Shown here piece after piece: positions 56,140 through 64,000 of a DNA stretch of 64,000 nt; the stretch's first letter is position 1, and each line of letters begins with the position of its first letter. The notes below the pieces were generated by a model. The model saw only the letters and a list, made by a program, of their open reading frames with translations. It did no database searches and was not told where the DNA came from. The DNA lies in assembly GCF_017876155.1 (NCBI RefSeq), contig NZ_JAGINP010000007.1:124001-188000 (forward strand), written 5' to 3'. A program made the position numbers and the translations under genes. The stretch is from Azospirillum rugosum. GTDB lineage: Bacteria > Pseudomonadota > Alphaproteobacteria > Azospirillales > Azospirillaceae.

Positions 56140-56703
56140 ATGTCTTTGATCAACACCGAAATTAAGCCGTTCAAGGCCACCGCCTTCAAGAACGGCAAGT
56201 TCATCGACGTTTCCGACGCCGACCTGAAGGGCAAGTGGTCGGTGGTGTTCTTCTACCCGGCCGATTTCACCTTCGTCTGCCCGACCGAGCTTGAGGACCT
56301 GGCCGACAACTACGGCGAGTTCCAGAAGCTGGGCGTCGAGATCTACAGCGTCTCGACCGACACGCATTTCTCGCACAAGGCCTGGCACGACAGCTCGCCG
56401 GCCATCAAGAAGATCCAGTACACGATGGTCGGTGACCCGACCGGCACCATCACCCGCAACTTCGAGGTCATGATCGAGGAAGCCGGCCTGGCCGACCGCG
56501 GCACCTTCGTCGTCGACCCGAACGGCAAGATCCAGATCGTCGAGATCACCGCCGGCGGCATCGGTCGCGACGCCCGCGAGCTGCTCCGCAAGGTCAAGGC
56601 CGCCCAGTACGTCGCCTCCCACCCGGGCGAGGTCTGCCCGGCCAAGTGGGAAGAGGGTGAGAAGACGCTCGCCCCGTCGCTGGACCTGGTCGGCAAGATC
56701 TAA
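56140..56703 (+). CDS. ahpC: Alkyl hydroperoxide reductase peroxiredoxin AhpC
   Basis: 187 residues from ATG 56140 with GGAGAA. Peroxidatic Cys47 is in FTFVCPTE and resolving Cys166 in GEVCPAKW, as in typical 2-Cys enterobacterial-type AhpC. It reduces hydrogen peroxide and organic peroxides, recycled by AhpF, the next gene. The gap between them holds a hairpin (CCCGGC, loop GACC, GCCGGG at 56748-56763), which may favour more AhpC than AhpF. Confidence 0.97.
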   Translation: MSLINTEIKPFKATAFKNGKFIDVSDADLKGKWSVVFFYPADFTFVCPTELEDLADNYGEFQKLGVEIYSVSTDTHFSHKAWHDSSPAIKKIQYTMVGDPTGTITRNFEVMIEEAGLADRGTFVVDPNGKIQIVEITAGGIGRDARELLRKVKAAQYVASHPGEVCPAKWEEGEKTLAPSLDLVGKI

Positions 56704-56815
56704 AGTCCGCGATCGGTCCGCATCCACGCTGTTGGATACCCTCCGGGCCCGGCGACCGCCGGGTCCGGGGGTGGACCCCACCTGACCGCGCAACACCGTT
56801 TCGGGAGCCATCGCC

Positions 56816-58393
56816 GTGTTGGACAACAACGTCAAGGGCCAGCTCAAGGCCTATTTCGAACGCATCACGCAGCCCGTCGAACTGGTGGCATCCCTGGACG
56901 ACGGCGCCAAGTCCCAGGAAATGCTCGAACTCCTCCAGGAGATCGAGGCCCTGTCGGACAAGATCACCCTGCGTCGTGGCGACGACGCCCGCAAGCCGTC
57001 CTTCGCGATCAACCGCGCCGGCACCGACATCGGCGTGCGCTTCGCGGGCCTGCCCATGGGGCACGAGTTCAATTCGCTCATCCTCGCGCTGCTGCAGGTC
57101 GGCGGCCATCCGTCCAAGGAATCGGCCGACGTCATCGAGCAGGTGAAGTCGCTTGAGGGTGAGTACGTCTTTGAAACCTATTTCTCGCTCACCTGCCAGA
57201 ACTGCCCGGACGTGGTGCAGGCGCTGAACCTGATGAGCGTGCTCAACCCGCGGATCAAGCATGTCGCCATCGATGGCGCGCTGTTCCAGGGCGAGGTCGA
57301 GCAGCGCAAGATCATGGCCGTGCCCTCCATCTTCCTGAACGGCGAGCCGTTCGGCCAGGGCCGCATGGGGCTGGAGCAGATCCTCGCCAAGATCGACACC
57401 GGCGCCTCGGCGCGCGACGCGGAGAAGATCAAGGCCAAGGACGCCTTCGACGTTCTGGTGATCGGCGGCGGCCCGGCCGGCGCGTCTGCTGCGATCTACG
57501 CCGCTCGCAAGGGCATCCGCACCGGCATCGCGGCGGAGCGCTTCGGCGGCCAGGTGCTGGACACCATGGGCATCGAGAACTTCATCTCGGTCTCGCACAC
57601 CGAGGGTCCGAAGCTCGCCGCCGCGCTGGAGCAGCACGTCAAGGACTATGACGTGGACATCATGAACCTGCAGCGCGCTGAAGCCCTGATCCCGGCCGCG
57701 CAGCCCGGCGGGCTGACCGAGGTGCGGCTGGCCAACGGCGCCTCGCTGAAGGCCCGGACGGTGATCCTGTCCACCGGCGCCCGCTGGCGCCAGATGAACG
57801 TGCCGGGCGAGGACGAGTACCGCAACAAGGGCGTGGCCTACTGCCCGCACTGCGACGGCCCGCTGTTCAAGGGCAAGCGCGTGGCGGTGATCGGCGGCGG
57901 CAACTCCGGCGTCGAGGCGGCCATCGACTTGGCGGGCATCGTCGCGCATGTGACGCTGATCGAGTTCGACAGCCAGCTGCGCGCCGACGAGGTGCTCCAG
58001 CGCAAGCTGCGCAGCCTGCCGAACGTCACCATCGTCACCTCCGGCCTGACGACCGAGGTGCTGGGCGACGGCAACAAGGTGACCGGCCTCGTCTACAAGG
58101 ACCGCAACGGCGGCGCCCTGCACACGGTCGAGCTGGAAGGCATCTTCGTCCAGATCGGCCTCGTTCCCAACACCGAGTGGCTGAAGGGCACCATCGCCCT
58201 GACCCCGCGCGGCGAGATCGAGGTCGACGCCCGCGGCCAGACCTCCGTCCCCGGCGTCTTCGCGGCGGGCGATGCGACCACGGTGCCCTACAAGCAGATC
58301 GTCATCGCCATGGGCGAGGGATCGAAGGCGGCCCTGTCGGCCTTCGACTTCCTGATCCGGTCCGTGCCGGTCGAGGCTGCCGCGGCGGCGTGA
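56816..58393 (+). CDS. ahpF: Alkyl hydroperoxide reductase subunit F
   Basis: 525 residues from GTG 56816 with GGGAG upstream. The N-terminal double thioredoxin-fold domain has CQNC (127/130). The thioredoxin-reductase-like part has FAD motif [19 protein letters not shown], redox CPHC (343/346) and NAD(P)H motif [17 protein letters not shown]. It transfers electrons from NADH to AhpC. The layout and positions match E. coli AhpF. Confidence 0.97.
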   Translation: MLDNNVKGQLKAYFERITQPVELVASLDDGAKSQEMLELLQEIEALSDKITLRRGDDARKPSFAINRAGTDIGVRFAGLPMGHEFNSLILALLQVGGHPSKESADVIEQVKSLEGEYVFETYFSLTCQNCPDVVQALNLMSVLNPRIKHVAIDGALFQGEVEQRKIMAVPSIFLNGEPFGQGRMGLEQILAKIDTGASARDAEKIKAKDAFDVLVIGGGPAGASAAIYAARKGIRTGIAAERFGGQVLDTMGIENFISVSHTEGPKLAAALEQHVKDYDVDIMNLQRAEALIPAAQPGGLTEVRLANGASLKARTVILSTGARWRQMNVPGEDEYRNKGVAYCPHCDGPLFKGKRVAVIGGGNSGVEAAIDLAGIVAHVTLIEFDSQLRADEVLQRKLRSLPNVTIVTSGLTTEVLGDGNKVTGLVYKDRNGGALHTVELEGIFVQIGLVPNTEWLKGTIALTPRGEIEVDARGQTSVPGVFAAGDATTVPYKQIVIAMGEGSKAALSAFDFLIRSVPVEAAAAA

Positions 58394-58418
58394 GGTTTGG
58401 GGAGGGGAGTGGTCGTAT

Positions 58419-58527
58419 TGGGCCCCCCTCCCGACCTCCCCCCACTTCGCGGGGGGAGGGGTTGAGCGCGGGAGCGGCGGAGTTCCCTCCCCCGTCGAAG
58501 ATGGGGGAGGGTTAGGGTGGGGGCCCA
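58419..58527. repeat. Family A palindromic repeat (copy 4)
   Basis: It starts TGGGCCCCCCTCCCGACC, with CCCCCCACTTCGCGGGGGG, then CCCTCCCCCGTCGAAGATGG and GGTTAGGGTGGGGGCCCA. Nearly the same as copy 3 at 54887. It lies between converging ahpF and the HD-type gene, so it may serve as the transcript end. Confidence 0.9.
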
Positions 58528-58551
58528 GCGCAACCACTCCCCACCCACCCA

Positions 58552-59541
58552 CTACCCCCGCGCCAGCACCCGCCGCAGCGCCTGCATGCACGCCGGGTCG
58601 AAGGCCCGGCCCTCCTCCTTCTCCATGATCTCCAGCGCCTTTTCCGACGGCATGGGGCCGCGGTAAGGGCGGGCGGCGGTCAGGGCGTCGACGATGTCGG
58701 CGAAGGCCTCCGCGATGTCGTCCAGGTAGACTTCGTCGGCCACCGTGTCGCGGCGCGCCGGCTCCAGCCTGAAGATCGCCCGCTCGACTTCGTCGGAGGC
58801 CAGGGTGGCCCAGAAGGCGGGGTCGGCGGCGACCCGCTCCAGCGCCGCCACGACCTGCGGGTCGAACCATGTGCCGGACCGCCCGCGCACCTCCTTCAGC
58901 GCGGCCTCCGGACCGCCGCTGGTGTGGAAGACGTCCACCACCTGCGACAGCAGCGCGATGCGGGCGAAGAGGGGGATCGCCTCGCCCTTCAGGCCCGCCG
59001 GTTGCCCGTTCCCGTCCCAATGCTCGTCCAGCGCCTGGATGGCATGCGCCACCTCCTCCGAGAAGCGCAGCCGGCGTGCGATGTCGGCCCCGCGCTGGCA
59101 ACGCGTCTCGATCAGCTCCTGCGCGATCTCGCCGCCGTTGCGGACGATGTTCAGCACCGCGCGGAAGCGCTCCGCCAAGCTCGATTGCAGGCCGGTGTGC
59201 GACAGCACGAAGCCCAGCACCTGGGGCAGGCCGCTGCCGACGGTCTTGAAGTCGCGTTTGAAGCCGATGTCGTCGCTGAGGTAAAGCTGGCAGATGCGCG
59301 CCGCGTTGCTGCTGCAGCCGAGATCCTTCAGCAGGATCGCGTAGTAGAGGTCGCCCATCGCCGCGTCGTCGAGGCCGAGCGCGCGCCCGACATGCACCCC
59401 GATCCAGCAGCAGCGCACGCAGTGCCCCGGCGGCTGTCCCTCCGTCAGGTCGATCGCGTGGCTGAGCGCGCCCAGGACCTCCGACAGTGGAACGGCCCCG
59501 GGGCACGGCCGCGATGGTGTCCAGCGCTTGGGTCGACGCAT
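58552..59541 (-). CDS. Degenerate HD-GYP-type protein
   Basis: 329 residues from ATG 59541, with AGGAATA upstream. It aligns with HD-GYP cyclic-di-GMP phosphodiesterases: H40 and the HD position, which here reads KD (LLKDLG, 72-73); HHExWDGxGYP is DEHWDGNGQP (172-181), followed by AGLKGEAIPLFARI. The later block FADIVDALTAARPYRGPMP is canonical. A second tail-like block (VVDVFHTSGGPEAALKEVRG) precedes it, suggesting an insertion. Loss of several metal ligands suggests weak or no catalysis, perhaps a binding or sensor role. Confidence 0.82.
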   Translation of the reverse strand: MRRPKRWTPSRPCPGAVPLSEVLGALSHAIDLTEGQPPGHCVRCCWIGVHVGRALGLDDAAMGDLYYAILLKDLGCSSNAARICQLYLSDDIGFKRDFKTVGSGLPQVLGFVLSHTGLQSSLAERFRAVLNIVRNGGEIAQELIETRCQRGADIARRLRFSEEVAHAIQALDEHWDGNGQPAGLKGEAIPLFARIALLSQVVDVFHTSGGPEAALKEVRGRSGTWFDPQVVAALERVAADPAFWATLASDEVERAIFRLEPARRDTVADEVYLDDIAEAFADIVDALTAARPYRGPMPSEKALEIMEKEEGRAFDPACMQALRRVLARG

Positions 59542-59761
59542 TAACCACGATATTCCTGCGGGCTCATGTTGACTTCGACTGCTCACCACCAAGATAGCCT
59601 TTTGAGAAAGATTGGAATAAGTCCAAAATTCAAGGTGGGCGCAAACACTCGCGGGGGTATCACGGGATCGTGTTCACGACGTGATTCGCCGCAGATGCGC
59701 CGCCGGGGTAGCTTTCCCATCGTGGACATTTGCCCATGATGGTTTGGGGGGAGTTGGTCGC

Positions 59762-60709
<948 letters not shown>

Positions 60710-60710
60710 G

Positions 60711-61379
60711 ATGGCGACCGGGATCAGGCAGACCGTCTCCGCGGCGCTGATGTCGCGCTGGGCGAAGCCGGCGGTGTTCGTGGCGGCCCTGCTGCCGATG
60801 GCCTGGACCTTCTGGCTCGCCGGAACCGGCGGGCTGGGGGCGGAGCCGATCGCGGAGGGCGTGCGGCAGACCGGCCTGTGGGCGCTGAGATTCCTGCTCA
60901 TCGCGCTGGCGGTGACGCCGTTGCGGCAGCTGACCCGCGTGCCGGCGCTGGCGCGCTTCCGGCGCATGATCGGGCTATTCGCCTTCGCCTACGCGCTGCT
61001 GCACGTGCTGACCTACGTCGGCATCGACCAGTTCTTCGACTGGGCCGCGGTGTGGAAGGACATCGTCAAGCGCCCCTACATCACCGTCGGCATGGGCGCC
61101 TTCGTGATCCTGACCGCGCTGGCGGCGACCTCCACCAACGGCATGGTCAAGCGGCTGGGCGGGCGGCGCTGGCGTGCGCTGCACAAGACGGTGTTCGCCG
61201 CCGGGCTGGCCGGCTGCTTCCATTATGTGATGCTGGTGAAGGGCTGGCAGATCCCGCCCTTCGTCTATCTCGCGGTCTTCGCCGGGCTGGTCGCGCTGCG
61301 GCTGGCCTGGGCCTCCCCCTGGAGGATAGCGGTTCGGGCCGGCCGGCAGCCTATCTTCAGTCGCTCCGGAGGCGACTGA
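60711..61379 (+). CDS. msrQ: MsrQ haem-binding membrane subunit
   Basis: 222 residues from ATG 60711. About six helices with ferric-reductase-like histidines in AYALLHVLTYVGIDQ, RALHKTVFAAGLAGCFHYVM. MsrQ b-haems pass electrons from quinones to MsrP. Tightly coupled to msrP. The gene ends 11 bases before the kinase-like gene, so a three-gene transcript is likely. Confidence 0.95.
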   Translation: MATGIRQTVSAALMSRWAKPAVFVAALLPMAWTFWLAGTGGLGAEPIAEGVRQTGLWALRFLLIALAVTPLRQLTRVPALARFRRMIGLFAFAYALLHVLTYVGIDQFFDWAAVWKDIVKRPYITVGMGAFVILTALAATSTNGMVKRLGGRRWRALHKTVFAAGLAGCFHYVMLVKGWQIPPFVYLAVFAGLVALRLAWASPWRIAVRAGRQPIFSRSGGD

Positions 61380-61390
61380 AACGGGGAACG

Positions 61391-62299
61391 ATGCGGGTAC
61401 GCGTGATCGTCAACAAGGGCGGCGGAACGGTCAAGGGATCGGATGCCGACGACTTCGCCGGGACGCTGGCGGAGCTTTTCCGGAAGAAGGGCGTCGAGGC
61501 CTCCATCATCATGGCCGCGGGCGACGATCTGCGGCAAGCGATGGAGGAGGCCCGGCGGGAGGCGGAACAGGCGCGGCTGGACGCCGTCGTGGTGGGCGGC
61601 GGCGACGGCACGATCAGCGCCGCCGCGGGCGTGCTCGCCGGCGGCGCGGTGCCGCTCGGCGTGCTGCCGCTCGGGACGCTCAACCATTTCGCCAAGGATC
61701 TGGGGCTGCCGCTCGACCTGGAGGGGGCGGTCGGCGTCATCGCCGACGGGGCGGTGCGCGCCGTGGACGTGGCGGAGGTCAACGGCCGCGTCTTCGTGAA
61801 CAACTCCTCCATCGGTCTTTACGCCGACATGGTGGCCGACCGGGAGCGGCAGCAGGACGACACCGGGCGCGGCAAGTGGCCGGCGCTGGCCGTCGCGGGC
61901 CTGCGCGTGCTGCGGCGTTTCCCCTTGCGGCGGCTGTCCATCTGTGGGGAGGGCTGGGCACGGCCCTGCAAGACGCCCTTCGTCTTCGTCGGCAACAACA
62001 GCTACGACCTGAGCCTGTTCAACCCCGGCGGACGCGCGGCGCTGGACCGGGGCGAGCTGTGCCTCTACGTGCTGGATCATCGCAGCCCGTGGGGGCTGCT
62101 CTGGCTCGGTATGCGGGCCGCCGTGGGGCGGCTGGACCAGGAACGGGATTTCGACCGGATGGCGGTGAAGGACGTCGAGATCCGCTCCGACGCCCACCGC
62201 TTGCGAGTCTCCTTGGACGGCGAGGTGGAGAAACTCAGCCCGCCCTTGCGCTACCGCACCCGGCCGAAGGCGCTCCGCGTCCTCGCGGCCGGGGATTGA
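61391..62299 (+). CDS. Diacylglycerol/lipid kinase family protein
   Basis: 302 residues from ATG 61391. The catalytic-domain nucleotide motif is VVVGGGDGTISAAAGVLAGG, followed by PLGVLPLGTLNHFAKDLGLP. VFVNNSSIGLYADMV and SLDGEVEKLSPPLRYR are further DagK/YegS blocks. It probably phosphorylates a lipid such as diacylglycerol; the precise substrate is unknown. It follows msrQ closely, perhaps joined in envelope maintenance. Confidence 0.92.
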   Translation: MRVRVIVNKGGGTVKGSDADDFAGTLAELFRKKGVEASIIMAAGDDLRQAMEEARREAEQARLDAVVVGGGDGTISAAAGVLAGGAVPLGVLPLGTLNHFAKDLGLPLDLEGAVGVIADGAVRAVDVAEVNGRVFVNNSSIGLYADMVADRERQQDDTGRGKWPALAVAGLRVLRRFPLRRLSICGEGWARPCKTPFVFVGNNSYDLSLFNPGGRAALDRGELCLYVLDHRSPWGLLWLGMRAAVGRLDQERDFDRMAVKDVEIRSDAHRLRVSLDGEVEKLSPPLRYRTRPKALRVLAAGD

Positions 62300-62306
62300 G
62301 GAGGCA

Positions 62307-62540
62307 TCAGACGGCGGCGATGGAGGAAGCGGCGACCGAGGTGGTGGCGGGCGCGGCGAACAGGCTGTAGCCCTCGCGCTGATCCCGCAGGTTGGCCAGC
62401 AGGTCGACCAGGCTGTCGCGGACGAAAGGATTGACCGTCTCGTCCATCTTCTTCTGCACGGTGGCGATGAATTCGTCCAGGATGTTCAGGTGGACGGAAG
62501 CAGCGGCGACGACGTCGTTCGAGAAGATCGGAGACTTCAT
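62307..62540 (-). CDS. Small alpha-helical protein of unknown function
   Basis: 77 residues from ATG 62540, with GGGAG upstream. Mostly helical: NDVVAAASVHLNILDEFIAT, then VQKKMDETVNPFVRDSLVDL and LLANLRDQREG, ending in a Ser/Ala-rich tail. No cysteine, signal or membrane helix. I do not recognise a family. The regular amphipathic pattern suggests a small helical bundle or dimer. It converges on the kinase gene, with seven bases between the ends. Confidence 0.72.
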   Translation of the reverse strand: MKSPIFSNDVVAAASVHLNILDEFIATVQKKMDETVNPFVRDSLVDLLANLRDQREGYSLFAAPATTSVAASSIAAV

Positions 62541-63108
62541 AATGACTAACTCCCGATGTTTGTTTGGTTGAGTGTTCGTCCTTGCTGAAGCCATTGAGCC
62601 ATTTTTCGGGTTAACGAGGTGTTAAGATCGCCATTTGGGCATAGGTAGAATGGTGATTACCTCGATAGTGTAGTCGTGACTGCGGCGGGGGTGCGCCGGC
62701 CGGCTGGTCGTTTGGACAAGCCCCTCTCCCGCCCCGGGAGAGGGAAGGGGCCCACGCAAAGCGTGGGAAGGGTGAGGGTCGTGCGCGGAGAGCGCGCTGA
62801 TTCTTGGCGGTACCCTCACCCGGCCCTCCGGGCCACCCTCTCCCGGGACGGGAGAGGGATTTGGCGCCAACTGCGATCCCCATTGGACGTACACCAAAGG
62901 CCTATTGGCCGGCGCGCGGCGTCCAGCTATAACGGGCGCCCTGTTTTTCACGGCTAGGTTGGGAGGGATCCGCATGCGTTCGACGTGCCTGCCGATGCTG
63001 CCCCTTCCGCCCTCTTAAAAAATCCCGGCCGCTTTTCTTAAAGCCGCCGAGCTTTCCGGACACCGCTGTTTCGATTGGACGGCGCCCCCTGGCGCCGGAT
63101 TAGGGATC
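62541..63108. other. 568-base intergenic region
   Basis: From the left: a moderately A/T-rich stretch upstream of the small gene (62541-62690); the family B palindrome (62721-62858); then a region with AGCTATAACGGGCG and a G-rich ribosome-like site GGGAGGGA before ATG 62974. That ATG opens a 14-codon frame ending at 63018, possibly a leader peptide of the ABC gene at 63109. Nothing else is supported. Confidence 0.6.
62721..62858. repeat. Long palindromic element, family B (copy 2)
   Basis: Left hairpin CCCCTCTCCC-GCCCC-GGGAGAGGG and right hairpin CCCTCTCCC-GGGAC-GGGAGAGGG. The internal arms GGTGAGGGT and ACCCTCACC are also inverted copies. Same architecture as 35475-35610 with different loops. 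Extra small palindromes (CCCACGCAAAGCGTGGG) sit inside. Confidence 0.85.
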
Positions 63109-64000
63109 ATGCCGCTTTTCAAACGCAACGGCCGGGCGGACGCCATCCGCACCGTCCTCGCCTTCACGTTCCGTCATTGGCGCCGGCAGCGGCTGCGGGT
63201 GGCCGGCATCGCCGGGGCCATCGCGCTCTCCACGCTGGCCGACGTGTTCATGCCCTTCTTCGCCGGGCGGCTGGTGGACGCGCTGACGATGCTCACGGGC
63301 GAGCGGGAGGCGGCGCGCGACGCCGCGCTGACCGCTTTCGCCGCCATGGTGGCGCTGGGGGCCGCGATGGTCGTGATGCGCCATGTCGCGTGGAGCGGCG
63401 TGATTCCGCTGTCGCTGCGGATCATGGGCGACGTCGGGCGGGACGCCTTCCACCGCGTCCAGCGCTTTTCCACCGACTGGCACGCCAACAGCTTCGCGGG
63501 CTCCGTCGTACGCAAGATCACGCGCGGCATGTGGGCGCTCGACACGCTGGACGACACGCTTCTGCTTGCGCTCTGGCCGTCGCTCGTCGTGCTGGTCGGC
63601 ACCATGGTGATGCTGGCGCTGCATTGGCCGGTGATGGGGCTGGTGATCGCGCTCGGCACGCTGGTCTACGTGTCGATGACCGTCTTCTTCTCCACCGCCT
63701 ACATCGCGCCGGCCGCGCGCCTGTCCAACGCCTGGGACACGCGGCTGGGCGGCACGCTGGCCGACGCCGTCAGCTGCAACGCCGTGGTCAAGGCCTTCGG
63801 CGCGGAACCGCGCGAGGACGAGCGGCTGGCCGCCGTGGTGGAGAAGTGGAGCCGCCGCACGCGCCGCACCTGGACCCGCCATACCCGGCACAGCACGGCG
63901 CAGCTGACGGTCCTGCTGCTCATCCGCAGCGGCGTGGTCGCGACGGCGCTCTGGCTGTGGTGGGTGGGGCAGGCGACGCCGGGCGACGTGGCCTATGTGC
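63109..64000 (+). CDS. ABC exporter, membrane domain (cut by window edge)
   Basis: 297 codons from ATG 63109, still open at the right edge. It starts MPLFKRNGRADAIRTVLAFT. Exporter-type helices follow: GAIALSTLADVFMPFFAGRL, MVALGAAMVVMRHVAWSGVI, LLALWPSLVVLVGTMVMLAL and VIALGTLVYVSMTVFFSTAY. The cytoplasmic loop has FHRVQRFSTDWHANSFAGSV, the coupling region where the exporter at 32140 has MRLPMGWHETHHSGET. Probably a paralogue of that exporter. The ATPase half is out of view; substrate unknown. Confidence 0.9.
   Translation, partial: MPLFKRNGRADAIRTVLAFTFRHWRRQRLRVAGIAGAIALSTLADVFMPFFAGRLVDALTMLTGEREAARDAALTAFAAMVALGAAMVVMRHVAWSGVIPLSLRIMGDVGRDAFHRVQRFSTDWHANSFAGSVVRKITRGMWALDTLDDTLLLALWPSLVVLVGTMVMLALHWPVMGLVIALGTLVYVSMTVFFSTAYIAPAARLSNAWDTRLGGTLADAVSCNAVVKAFGAEPREDERLAAVVEKWSRRTRRTWTRHTRHSTAQLTVLLLIRSGVVATALWLWWVGQATPGDVAYV

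Noticed and set aside
56594..59548. Long minus-strand frame over ahpC/ahpF and the HD gene
   Set aside because: It runs across two clearly coding plus-strand genes and a repeat; it only overlaps the real HD gene in another frame.
63100..63891. Minus-strand frame at the right edge
   Set aside because: The plus strand carries a normal exporter membrane domain open to the edge; the minus product is His/Gln/Arg-rich without features.

Overview
The window is very GC-rich, with strong third-position G/C and mostly plain Shine-Dalgarno starts. The gene set (hopanoid synthesis, etfBA next to a cobalamin adenosyltransferase, two methyl-accepting chemoreceptors, HAAT-type ABC transport, MsrPQ, AhpCF/OxyR) fits a free-living aerobic alphaproteobacterium. 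An Azospirillum-like member of the Rhodospirillales is my best inference, but no rRNA or other taxonomic marker is present. I saw no tRNA, rRNA, CRISPR array, insertion sequence or phage gene. Most of the window reads as ordinary chromosome.

Layout. 1-1869 (minus): twin-membrane protein, cobalamin adenosyltransferase, etfB, etfA (cut by the window edge). 2029-6859: GH1 glycosidase, small envelope and lipoprotein genes, a peptidoglycan-binding membrane protein, a DUF1178-type zinc ribbon, an endonuclease III-like protein, an AhpD-like protein. 6863-12691: two TPR-glycosyltransferase fusions around a Tat-exported substrate-binding protein, then an L,D-transpeptidase. 12765-20986: livHMG, a chemoreceptor, a low-GC patch with an orphan gene, a glycine-zipper lipoprotein, an acyl-CoA synthetase and livF. 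Together with the binding protein at 8393 this makes one complete but scattered HAAT transporter set. 21087-23527: GNAT, TRIC-type channel, pirin, unknown protein. 23617-26821: copper operon copZ-copA-cueR behind a clear CueR-type operator. 26960-31782: hopanoid genes shc and hpnG, facing hpnH and ispH. 32140-35980: ABC exporter, M16 protease, lipoprotein.

36142-48075 is the centrepiece: a tightly overlapping twelve-gene respiratory operon. It encodes alternative complex III (actA-F, quinol:cytochrome c oxidoreductase), a small conserved membrane protein, a SCO copper chaperone and a caa3-type oxidase (coxB with fused cytochrome c, coxA of the A2 class, coxC, coxD). It supplies a whole quinol-to-oxygen branch that does not need bc1. 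The copper operon and SCO protein fit the copper demand of this oxidase, though they are not adjacent.

48216-64000: a second, very large chemoreceptor; pstSCAB without phoU; divergent oxyR and ahpCF; a degenerate HD-GYP-type protein; msrPQ; a diacylglycerol-kinase-like protein; a small orphan gene; and the start of another ABC exporter running off the edge. Three families of dispersed palindromic repeats sit in intergenic gaps. One copy lies inside the reading frame of the exporter at 32140, and another spans the apparent start of hpnG.
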